This document shows positions 52,447-62,800 of a stretch of DNA of 64,000 bases, in pieces. How positions within the stretch are numbered: position 1 is the stretch's first letter; every line of letters starts with the position of its first letter. The position numbers and the translations under genes were made by a program. The notes beneath the pieces were generated by a model. That model made no database searches. It saw nothing but the letters and a program-made list of their open reading frames with translations, and was not told where the DNA came from. The stretch is from Nematopogon swammerdamellus (taxonomy: Eukaryota > Arthropoda > Insecta > Lepidoptera > Adelidae). Location of the stretch: the NCBI GenBank assembly GCA_946902875.1, contig OX336349.1, forward strand, positions 9,199,891 through 9,263,890, given 5' to 3'.

Positions 52447-55400
52447 ATGTCGTTCAAAATCACATTCACACTTGTGACCTTCTTGGTGGTGAGTTTATTT
52501 TTCTCGTCTCATTGTATTGAACTAACCTCTATGTAGAAATTCCATTAAATTCATTTATATTCATAAAAGTCTGCGGGAATCGTCTGGGGACAGACGAGCT
52601 AGTTCGAGGGTTAGTTCCTCCTCTAGCGCGTAAAGTCTGGCCGTGCAGAGGGGGAAGCACAGATCATATTTAGGTGTTCTGTGGGGAGAAGGGGAAGGCC
52701 AGCGTTATGGGTGTGTTTCCACTGTCTCGTCGACCCATGGATGAGACATTCTATCTCGTGGGCGCCGAATTTGTCGGTGGCTCCCAACACCGCTGAAATC
52801 TCCGTCAGATGCACCTGGACGATTTTTAATGTTACTTGTTTATGTGCAAGATGCCGTGCTAAAGAGCGACAGACTAGCCACCTCTCACCTTGGCACGGTC
52901 CTTTCACAGAGTCATGCAGCAGGTGGATCTTCGTGCCTTACTTGCTGCTTGATAGTTATCTTGTCCTAATACTAAACTTGGCGGTCGGTGTTGTGCAGTA
53001 ATTTGCAAGAGTAGTTACAGCACAACTCCCATTACTCTGCTTGCCCCGTTTGTCGGGATACAGCGTGTGGTGTGTATGTATGTATTTATTTTTTACCTAT
53101 GTATGTATTTAGTTTATTTACCTATTATATTTGTTATAGTTAAGATGAATAAATTAATGTTTTATTAGTTTATTAATTGTACTTTTGCAATTTTAAAGAC
53201 CACCATATTTAATCTGTCTCCGTTTATTGCTTTTACAATAAAGTATTCAACACCGGCAATAATTTCTCTCCTCTGCCGGCTGTCCAGATATCACTAATCT
53301 GCATACAGACGGAAGCTCAAGAGCCGGGTAACTCTGGAGAAAATGAACTGCCAAGTGGGCTTGAAGGTCCTCCTGAAGGACCTCCTGATGGACCCGCCGA
53401 TGAGTCGAAGAGTTCTGAAGGATCTGGAGACGAAGACGGCCCTGGACAACGCTTGTTCTTGGGCAGTCTATTTTCGACGCAGAGAGTGCCGTGTGACTAT
53501 TTCACCCAGGTTAGAAATGTAATCATTTTTCACACAAACCCTTTCTGATTTTTTTTTAACATGACATATTGTCAGTTCTTTTTCGCATTGAAACAGAACT
53601 GGCGGAATTTGGACCTATCCAAGAATAGGTTGCATTAGGTGATAATTGTCTTGTCCTAACACTTCGTTACACGTGATGATCGGTGTTGTACTGTAAGGAG
53701 TTTTTGCAGCACAACACCACTCAACCACAAACACAACACTCTGCTTACCCCGATTGTCGGGATACAGCGCGATGGTATGTATGTATGGATAAGTCCGGTT
53801 TTGCGCCTACTTTAAACTTAATCAATACTAATTATAAATCTGTGAGGGATGGTGATGGAGTAATTCTCTTTGTTTTATGAGATACTGAGTTTGTAGACTC
53901 TATGTGTGATACTAAAACTAAATCGACGATTTTAGAAATCCTTTCTGTATGTATGTATGTATGTTCCTCCATAACTCTTAAACCGACCATCCGAATTCGA
54001 TGAAACTTCGTACAAGCACATTTACCTATACGAGACACTAGATGTGGCTCCCATACAAACCGAATTGTTACGCGCGCCGAAATAAAGGTAGCGGGCTTAC
54101 TTACTTTCTTCTTTTTAGGTACAAATTTCACGCGAGCGAAGCCGCGGGCAAAAGCTAGTTATATTATAATGTAATGTGCTTGTTTCTGTAAAATGTTTTT
54201 CAAGAAACCACAGTACTGGATGTAAGATGGCCTAATAATAGCAACCTCGGTCTGTGTTCTCCTCCAGTCCAGTATAGCCAGCAATACAAAGGGAAGTATC
54301 TGGTATGGCACCATCTCGGTGGTGTTATTGGCTGGTGGGAGCGTGTGCTGGGTGAACCCCTCTAACTGAGCCACCTATACCGGATTACACAAAAAAACGG
54401 TCAAGTGCGAGTTTTACTCACTCACGGAGGGTTCCGTAGATCCGCTCTGCCATACCTGTAAAAAAACCATATCCGTCTATCTTTTTAACCGACTTCTTCA
54501 AATAATTAACCGAAACCTGAAATTTTTTTAGATGAACCCCTTTTGTGCTTTTGTACCCCCTTCAACTCAAGGGTCCGAATATGAATCTAAATATTATTTA
54601 ACACTTTTCAGTTCTAGTTGTTTTTTGAAGTCGGTGCAATGTTATTTTAAAAGAGTTTTTTGTCTGCAATGCAAACTGTGGCGCCATCTATTATTTAGCA
54701 GCGTGAAAATGTACTAATCTATTCTCAGCACGTTTCTTGTATGGGGACCACACTTAGTTTACTTTTTTATTTTTAGGGTCCCGTCGCAAAATGCTTTCAA
54801 TTCCTACGTTAGGTACTTAGTTTACAAGAAAAACCTGCGTGACAGACCGACGGACACGAGAGTGATCTTATAAGGGTTCCGTTTTTCCTTTTAAGGTACG
54901 TAATCCTAATAAGTATTTCTATCCATCTTTCTGCGCTAAAGGGCGATAGGCTAACCACTTCTCACCTTGGCGCAATCCATCCACCTAGTCATGCAGTAGG
55001 TGGGTTCTTCGTGCCTTACTTGCTGCTTGATAGTTGTCTTGTCCGTATACTGTGCTAAACGTGGTGGTCGGTGTTGTGCTATAATTTAGTCCTTATAGCA
55101 CAACACCGATCACTCTGCTTACCCTGATTGTCGGGATACAGCGTGTGTTATGTATGTATCCATCTTTCTAGGCTGGAGCGTCTTGTGTGAGCTGCAATCA
55201 GAGATTACTCTGCAAGCGGGGCGGCCGCGGCTACCTGCGCACGTGCCGGGGTCTGCTGCGCTACTGCACCGACGGACGCTGCACTTACCGGCAGAGCGAC
55301 GCGTGCGCAGCCGCCGCCGGTCAGTCATTCTGTATGGCACTTAGCTCCCGACGGAGCAAGGTGCATAGGCTGAAAACTGTGTGTTACGGCAGGCCTAACG

Positions 55401-57943
55401 CACTCTATGCACTTGCGCGCGCTAACTACCTACCGCCGAACGGGCCGCCGCCACCGCCGGCGGCGGTCTATTTCAGTGAAAATTCGTCAGCCGCGCGAAG
55501 TATACATAGACGCTCGCCCACGCAACTGCGCGCAGCTGCAAAGCAATAACCACTTTACACTCGATCGTTAAGGTACATTTTCGCACGCAGCGATTGGCGA
55601 CGTGAAACAGTAGGCTATTAAAGCCCGAAGGTAGGAACATTTTCTATGGAGTAGTTTATCTGTTACGAAGTAATTATTAAGTAATCTGTGGTTACGGTCC
55701 ATAACAAATATGGTAATGGTGAATAATTAAAAACCGACCAAGTGCGAGTCGGACTCGCGCACCGTGGGTTCCGTATCACCACGTCATTAGCCATTTTTAT
55801 TATTTATTGTTTTACTTTAGAGTTTGGACTTTAATAACACCAAGTTTGACACCTGTGCGCATTACAGTTTTTACGATAGAGCAAAAACAAATAAAGCAGC
55901 CAAGTGCGAGTCGAACTCGCGTAAGGTTTCGTACCATTCCAATTTCCGTGAGACCTAAGTGTTAAGATTTAGGTTTTCCTGTAAACTATAAGAGAGGCCC
56001 TATATTCAGCTGCTTTCGTCAGCTTCGGTAGCTCGGTAGTGCAATGGATCGACATTCGATTGTGAAAATAAGCACACCCGGTCGCCGTCAGAACTTGGAT
56101 GGGTAACCGCTTGACCGTTGGAGGGTGACCGTGACCGTGACCGTTCGGATTCTACGTGAAACTGCCTATCCCTTCCCTTACCTTACTTGGTGGTTCTGCG
56201 CCCAGTTCAATATGGCCGACATCACCAAAGGGAAAGACTGAAGTGACACCTAGTTCACAAAGGTGGTTTACGCTGACATCGTGGATGTTGTAGGTTATGT
56301 AACCAAACATTTCAGGTTAAAAAAAAGCGGCCAAGTGCGAGTCGAACTTGCGCACAGAGGGTTCCGTATCGCCATGTGATGGTCAGCGTCACTCACGCCA
56401 TCTATGGATTAGTTAAAATTCTTCATACTGTTTTCGGTAGATGGCGCGAATATACTTTTAAGTTTCTTGTATGGGAACCCCGGTGAATTTTTTACTTTTT
56501 CTTATTTTTCATAATGTTCTGTGAAAATTTATACGGCCTATCTATTACGGTTCAAGAGATACAGCCCTCGGACAGACAGACGGGCAGACAGACAGACAGA
56601 CGGCGTAGGCTTAGTAATAGGGTCGACGTAGGTACAACGGATACGGAAACCTAAAAAAAAAGTTCGTCATTCCCTGAACCTCCATATAATCGTCAGTCAG
56701 TATTTGCGTCAGTATAATACAAAAAGTATATGCTATTTTTATGCTTTACTGTACTTACTGTGCTTTCGCGGTTCTCAATCTATGGCATATGGTACGCGAA
56801 CCACCAGTGGTACGCAGAATACTTCGAGGTGGAACGCGAAGAATTTAAGAGTGTAGAAGATAACTATAATTGGGTGAATCAACTTTTTCTTGTTTTTGTT
56901 ATCTGTCTGAAAACAGAATATTATCTTGATAAATTCACCTTATTTTAATAGTTACAGCAACTCTCAGGTAAGTACCGTGTGGGGCCGGTACTTTAAAAGA
57001 ATAGCCCCACTGCATCTCTCCCCTTGTATGTCGTAAAAGGCGACTAAGTGATATGACTCCCTTCTTATATTACTATGTGGTAGGGTTTAACCCGCCCGTG
57101 TTGGTACCACCACACTGAATGAAAAGTCGGTCGAAACGGCTATGTAAATAGTTTCCGTCCAGTTCAGTGTAGCCGGCACGACCGAAGGGAAGCACTGACG
57201 TGGCACCAAGTTCACCCGGTGTTATGGGCTGACATCACGGATGTTGTAGGTGATGTAGCCAACCATGTGCCATAAAAAAAATAATAAATAAAGTAATTGA
57301 TTAATAAGAAAGAAAATTTTGATAAATTTAAAAAAAATATTGCTTACCCTGGGGACAACCCCTTTTTCCATACAAAACTGGGGACAAAATTGCCCCCTGG
57401 GTCACGCCAAAAAATTTGGTTAATATTTAATTTTAAATAGTTCTCTTCTTTTATTTCAATTGCCTATCTACCTAAGTATTTCATACTTATTGATTTTTAA
57501 CTAAATAATAAATTGTAATAAACTTTTTTTTATATTTGACTTTGCAGCTGGTTTTTACTTTACAAGAAAAAGTTGATTCATCCAATTATTAGCTTCTTGT
57601 AGGTAAAGATGCCACGTAACCAAACATATTGGTTTTAGTGGTACCTGAAAAAAAAAGTTTGAGAACCCCTGCACTTGCATATTATATCCGGCGAGAATAA
57701 TACGTGCCTACCTACATAGAATTCAGTTGAGACAATCAATTGTTTACTCTAAACTTTAGAGTACATATCATTAAAATTGTTTTTTTTTCAGCTACCACTA
57801 CTGAAGCCGCTGTAACGACGACCCAAGCCGCAGCAACAACCACTCAAGCCGCTGCAACAACCACTCAAGCCGCTGCTACAACTACTCAAGCCTCTGCAAC
57901 AACCACTCAAGCCGCTGCAACAACCACTCAAGCATCTGGTTAA
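52447..57943 (+). CDS. Secreted eight-Cys protein D with Thr-rich mucin-like tail (four exons proposed)
   Basis: Proposed exons are 52447-52488, 53288-53509, 55172-55319 and 57792-57943, giving 187 residues. Exon 1 and the start of exon 2 give MSFKITFTLVTFLVISLICI, a signal peptide. Exon 2 then codes an acidic Gly/Pro/Ser/Glu linker and ends CDYFTQ. Exon 3 begins AGASCVSC and holds the rest of the Cys domain (C-x9-C-x2-C-x5-C-x10-C-x6-C-x4-C-x7-C). I end exon 3 at GCCGCCGCCG|GTCAGT because that leaves phase 1, which fits the TTTTTTTTCAG|CTACC acceptor of exon 4. It also stops just after the last conserved Cys, as in A-C. Exon 4 codes TTTQAA-type repeats, likely O-glycosylated. Reading through instead gives a 120-codon basic extension with no family likeness. 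The weak donor is the main uncertainty. Confidence 0.75.
52600..53085 (+). mobile_element. LINE 3' end-like repeat in intron 1 of gene D
   Basis: The last part ('CCACCTCTCACCTTGGCACG', 'GTGCCTTACTTGCTGCTTGA', 'CTTACCCCGATTGTCGGGAT'-type, 'ATACAGCGTGTGGTGTGTAT') recurs at 53636-53785, 54936-55165, 60897-61012 and 62231-62465. This is the longest copy. Confidence 0.6.
53636..53785 (+). mobile_element. Copy of the 'CAACACCGATCACTCTGCTTACC' repeat
   Basis: 'AATTGTCTTGTCCTAACACT', 'TGATGATCGGTGTTGTACTG' and 'GATTGTCGGGATACAGCGCG', in intron 2 of gene D. Confidence 0.6.
53822..54158 (+). mobile_element. Complete short Helitron (337 bp) in intron 2 of gene D
   Basis: A|TCAATACTAATTATAAATC at the start; ACGCGAGCGAAGCCGCGGGC, AAAAG and CTAG|T at the end. 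Undisturbed, so it serves as the reference for the disrupted copies at 20915-21926 and 23009-24015. Confidence 0.85.
54208..54395 (+). mobile_element. Short SINE copy in intron 2 of gene D
   Basis: CAGTACTGGATGTAAGATGG to ACCGGATTACACAAAAAAAC. Same family as 2164-2357 in opposite orientation. Confidence 0.65.
54396..54935 (+). repeat. 'GGGTTCCGTA' repeat cluster in intron 2 of gene D
   Basis: 'GGTCAAGTGCGAGTTTTACT', 'GGAGGGTTCCGTAGATCCGC', 'GTGGCGCCATCTATTATTTA', and 'GAGTGATCTTATAAGGGTTC'. Confidence 0.55.
54936..55165 (+). mobile_element. Copy of the 'CAACACCGATCACTCTGCTTACC' repeat next to exon 3 of gene D
   Basis: Ends 'GGGATACAGCGTGTGTTATG' only a few bases before the CATCTTTCTAG acceptor, so the repeat's TATGTATGTATCCATC tail appears to supply part of the polypyrimidine region of exon 3. 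Confidence 0.65.
56021..56325 (+). mobile_element. Diverged composite SINE (second subfamily)
   Basis: GCTTCGGTAGCTCGGTAGTG (tRNA-like), AATAAGCACACCCGGTCGCC and AGAACTTGGATGGGTAACCG (5S-like), then GACCGTTCGGATTCTACG and a body and tail clearly related to, but distant from, the main family. A GTGACC triplication (GACCGTGACCGTGACCG) is present. Confidence 0.75.
56325..56665 (+). repeat. 'GGGTTCCGTATCGCC' repeat
   Basis: AGCGGCCAAGTGCGAGTCGA, 'AGAGGGTTCCGTATCGCCAT', 'GTAGATGGCGCGAATATACT', 'ATTACGGTTCAAGAGATACA' and 'GACAGACAGACAGACGGCGT'. Same family as 37800-38430. Confidence 0.6.
56761..57672. mobile_element. Probable hAT-type remnant split by a SINE
   Basis: CGCGGTTCTCAATCTATGG on the left mirrors AGTTTGAGAACCCCTGC on the right, the GGGGTTCTCAA end common among hAT elements. 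Further inside, 'TGGTACGCGAACCACCAGTG' faces 'TTAGTGGTACCTG'. The SINE at 56974-57282 lies inside. No 8-bp duplication was confirmed. Confidence 0.5.
56974..57282 (+). mobile_element. SINE copy, 'GCCGGTACTTTAAAAG' head subfamily
   Basis: CCGTGTGGGGCCGGTACTTT to 'GTGATGTAGCCAACCATGTG' and poly(A). Close to full length. Confidence 0.8.
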
Positions 57944-59801
57944 ATTTACAATTTATTAAATCGAACTTGCGCACAAGGCAACACTAAATATGAATAATTA
58001 TGCAAAATATCTATAAATATGTGAGTAAATTAACCATATGTATATTAATATAATAAACTGCATTATAATATGTAAAATGTTTGCACTTTCTTTGGCAGGC
58101 TTGTAGTGATTTCGGAAAATAACAACCAGGTATTTGCAATGTCAAAAGAATACTTGCTAATTATATTGCTTATCATTTCCATGCAGGACTATTTCCTTAT
58201 AACTATTTATAATAGTGAATTTATATTCTATGGCGCCATAGTTTGTTTATCTATAACACCGTAAATAGGCCTTCCTCTATTTATCCTTACATATATGTAT
58301 CTAGGTGAAAATGAAACAATTTTTTTTGTACTTACTTTATTAAGACAGTTAAATCCAATAGAATAAATTGAACAGAAACTGATTTCATAAGGTTAACATG
58401 TATAATATTTATGTATACGTATATAATAGTACATCTACCTTACATCATTAAAATATGAAATACAATACTTTAGGGTTGGAAGATTTAGCATAAAAATGTG
58501 AAAGAGTAGGTAGGTATTAAAAGTTTACGAAATTATTATCAAGCTGGTCTCAAATGTTACAATATTTATTGTCGAAGGACTTGGCTTTATACGTGTTATA
58601 TTAAAGCTTGGGAATTTTCTAAAAGTATGCAGCAATGTCCTTTTGAATACATAAGTCAAAATGTCAGCTTTCAGCAGCTGTCGATAAGAAGATATTCTGA
58701 ATACGAAGGTTAATATTTGTCAACACAGCACATAAGTATATAGTCGATACATATTATTATGTAAACATAATGTATATTTTATAAATTTGAAAAGATACTT
58801 TTCCGACAACATACTCAGCCTTAAATTTATATGTCGCCGAATTTTGTCATTCTCTAAAATTTATTATTCCTGAAATAGTTCACTTAAAAATATATTGATT
58901 TATTTTTCATTTAAGATTTGATTTCTTCTCTAAGTGTAAATATAAATGTTACCTATAAAAAACAAAATAATGTAGATATAAATTAAGACAACTACATATG
59001 TCACCAGACATCAAACATTCCGTGTACTAACAGCAAGGCAGACATCTGAATGTGACTCTTGATCCAAACTTTTAGCGAGAAACTTTCTAGGTTTTCATCA
59101 AAATGCTTTCCTTTTATAGTTCGAGAATCTATGTATAGTTTAATCTGCCAGCACAATAGTAGTCTAAAATCGTGGGCCCACACTTCGGAAACCACGTGAG
59201 CTGAGTTTGAACACAACTTCAATACAATACCGAGTACTTTTTGGCTCTGAAGTTTTCGTCTTAAGGCTATTAGTAAATTGTTATGAAAAAAATGGTTGCG
59301 TTGCGTTTCTATTCTCATACAATATCCGTTATCTCAATATATCTAATTTCTTACTTAAAATCTAGAAAAATTACTCTATGCATTTAGGTTTAAGACATCA
59401 ACGCTGGAACTGAATATACTTATGTCATGGGTCTAATAGTTTGGTGTTTTTTTGTTTTTATTTTGCATTTATTTGCGATTGATAATGTAGTAAAAATATT
59501 GTTAATGCTATGTCGCTTCTGCCCAGTGTCGTTTTCGTTTTATCGATTTCCGCTTAACCTAGGTTTCACTTGACTAATCATATATCGATCGATAACGTAG
59601 AACAGGTGTATGGATGCGACAACGCCTTCGTCGAACCACAAAAATACAAATAAAGTTCAAAAGGCGGTCCGTTTCAATTTATAAATTTAAGGGGCGAAGC
59701 GGCCCCGGCCACGACTCACCGGTAGCCCGCGCGCAAATAAACGAAGTCAGGAAGTCTACTCAATTGAAAAGCAAAACATTTCCCAACTTGCAGCCGCAGA
59801 G
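57944..59801. other. 3' UTR of gene D and convergent 3' UTR of Nplp1
   Basis: Poly(A) signal AATAAA for gene D at 58052-58057. A minus-strand AATAAA at about 59468 may serve Nplp1. The intervening 1.3 kb is AT-rich and shows no gene. Confidence 0.5.
58052..58057 (+). terminator. Poly(A) signal of gene D
   Basis: AATAAA 109 nt after the exon 4 stop codon, supporting 57792-57943 as a terminal exon. Confidence 0.6.
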
Positions 59802-62800
59802 CTACTGGTTTTTCCGTCGACTGGGCAGGTTGTTGTTGGGGTAAGTCTTGCGGAGCATTATGTTGTCGACGGCGGGGAGGAGGAGGTATCGCTTCTCGGA
59901 GGCGGAGCGCTGGTAGTTCTTGGGTACCTTGAGAGAGCGGAAGTTGTAGAACTGGAGTTTGTTGGCGTTGTCGACTTCCCACCTGTTCTTGGCTATGGCG
60001 TTGATGAAGCGTTGGTAGTTGGCGTTCTGGGCTCTGAGGCGTCCGGCTAGGTCCTCGTCGGCGGGACGACTCACTGGTCGGCCTCCGCCTCGGCCGGCCG
60101 GGTGCGAGTCAACAGATATTGACGGCGGCGGTAGGTCGGCGTCGTCTGTATCGGCTTTTGGGCCACCTTCGGGATTAATGATATATTCCCTGCGAATATA
60201 TGCACCAAGTTTAAGACGGGCACTATTTCTTGTCAAACAATGTTCACTTCGGATCCCTTTAGAGATGAGGAAGCCTTAAACGCTCTTAGAGGCCGCTTAT
60301 AAAAGATCGCGAAAGTTCAGGGAATATAGGTATGTCAAAGCTGCAATGTTTAAAGCATATTTAGATGTTCGAGGTTAAAGAAGCATTAGATAATCCGGAA
60401 TCCTATCGGTGCTTCAAAGATTGAAAATTCAAAATCAAGGGATAGCAGAGTAAACATGTTAAAGGTTAAGGACGATTATATTACTTAAAAAAATTTTGAA
60501 ACAGGTTCTCTGTTTCATTTGAAGATTGGTAGAGAAGATAAGTAGGTAGTATGGGACTGGTATTGACATATAAATAATAAAAGCCCTCATAATAAAAATA
60601 ATAAAAACAAAGAAAGTAATCGTATACTTGAATCTTCAAAATGGCCCTCTTAAAGCTTCAATCATTAGAAGTATTAGAACATCTACTTGAAATTGAAAAC
60701 ATCAATATTACAAAATATGTATCGACAAAATTGTTTTCCAGATTCAATAACCACTCGAACAAGCCGTGCAAACGAAGCACAAGCGGCACAATACAGAGAG
60801 GTCTATTGAGGCGGGTCACCAGACAACGCAACAATAGACTTCCCCAGCCGGGCATGCCTACCCGGGGAACAACATCCGGTGTCAGCTACACCGCCGGCGC
60901 TAAACGTGGTGATCGGTGTTGTGCTGTTATTTACAAGAGTACTTGCAGCACAACACCGATTACTCTGCTCACCCCCATTGACGGGATACAGCGTGTGGTA
61001 TGCATGTATGTAAGTTAAAACTCACCCAATTCCGAGATCCTCGTCATCGGAATGCTTCCTGAAAACAATCGGTACTTCAATTTCCATTAACAACAACAGC
61101 TATTTACCTACATAGTACAAATATATAATAGTGATTCAGGCGAAACTAAACAGAAAACTCGTCGTCAGGAAAAATATCACGAGATGTATGTAAATGTATT
61201 ACGATGGAAGTACCTGCTAAGAAGAGTGCTTATGTGCCTAGCTAGATACTCACTCATACGTCACATAATTATTAAATGTTATCATATCACTGTTGCTATG
61301 ACAGTACGAGTTAGGTAGGTAGGTAAGCGGGTAAATGTTTTTCTACGTTTTTTTATGTTGAAAAATAATAATTTTTTGTTAAAAAATATAATGTAGGTAT
61401 GTTCACCTCGAAATACTGGAAAACACGTTTATTCGTCTGTACAAGAATAGTAAATCCTTTTGTTTAGGTGATAGGAGAAAATGCAGGGTAGGTTTAAATT
61501 ATGTTTATATGTCTATTTTGTATGAATTGTATTGTATTGTTATTCGTCTGTTTTTGTATCTCTGTATATATTCTAATGTGTGTGTTTTAATAAATAAACT
61601 TTGACTAAACTTTGACTTGTGTAGAAACATACATCGATCATCTCAAAAATGTTTTAAATATAATTAAATAAAAATATGTAATTTAACATTTTCGAGATGC
61701 ACGAACTTAGAGAAATATGTTCCTATTGAACGTTTACACGTATGTATTCAAATGGGGGGTTATTTTAATCGTCACTTTCATTTTGAAACTATAAATACAT
61801 ATGCATTAACATGTGATTAAACAGAAACAGTTAACAAGACAAACTAAACATTTACACGACTATCTAAACATCTATGTTACGTATACAAAATTATTTACCA
61901 TCTAATCTAACATCAATCATACTCGTATTATAGGGTAAAATCGAATACGTATGTACGTGTTTAATTTAATTCGTCATTCGGGAGAATATATACGAAGCAT
62001 CCTATAAATAAATACGTACCTAGATTTGACGATAAACGAAGGAGATTTCGTCTTGTCATCAGCAGACTATGCAACGAGTCACTACTCCATCATACCGAGC
62101 AAATCTATTGTTTTCAAACTCAGTAATTTAATCTTTGCAGCTCAGACAAGCCCATTACTAACATGAGCTAAGACATGTATAGGTATGTATATTTGCCTAC
62201 ATATCTCTTTTGTTACCACATTTGTATTCATAGGCTAGCCACCTCTCACCTTGGCACGGTCCTTCCACCGAGTCATGTAGAAGGTGGGTCTTCGTGCCTA
62301 CTTTCTGCTTTAATAGTTATCTTGTCCTAATACTTTTCTAAATATGGTAGTCGGTTTTGTGCTGTAATTAACAAGAGTACTTGTACAAGCACAACACCAA
62401 CTACTCTGCTTACCTCGATTGTCGGGATACCGTGTGGTATGTACGTATGTATTCGTATTCTGTAAACGTTATACTCGTACATGTTACCTAGAGAAAACTT
62501 TACCACAATATTTGTTATATTACTATTTTATTTATTGTTTTCATGGTTGGCTTAACGACGTGTAGGTATATGTAATTATAGGTCTAGCTATTTGATCTAC
62601 TAGCAAAACAGTATATAGGTGTTTAAATTACCGTGGTTAATATACATTTTTAAAAATTCAACTGCATCACTCACTGTCGTTTTCCGAGCTATGTGATTTG
62701 ACATTTCAGGCCAACTTATGGCTAATCCTCCCTCATGAGCACTCCACCGGTGTCGCGCCGGCAGAGAGCTCATAAGATTGGGCCCTTACATTTAACCTGT

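Larger units (their letters stand above)
55320..57791 (+). other. Proposed intron 3 of gene D
   Basis: Runs from GTCAGT to TTTTTTTTCAG. Filled with repeats: 'AAGTGCGAGTCGGACTCGCG' (55738), a related copy at 55900, a SINE, another GGGTTCCGTATCGCC repeat (56325-56660), and a hAT-like element with a SINE inside. Confidence 0.6.

Noticed and set aside
55320..55549. Continuation of exon 3 of gene D to the stop at 55547
   Set aside because: The extra ~76 residues are basic and Pro-rich with no likeness to paralogues A-C, and a phase-matched downstream exon with poly(A) signal explains the gene better. Kept as the alternative model.
56730..56948. A 72-codon ORF (MLFLCFTVLTVLSRF) as a secreted peptide
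   Set aside because: The hydrophobic start is attractive, but the frame crosses the inverted end of a probable hAT remnant and has no promoter or splice support.
60641..61018. A 125-codon plus-strand ORF starting MALLKLQ
   Set aside because: It ends inside an interspersed repeat and overlaps Nplp1 intron sequence, with no signal peptide, domain or splice context.
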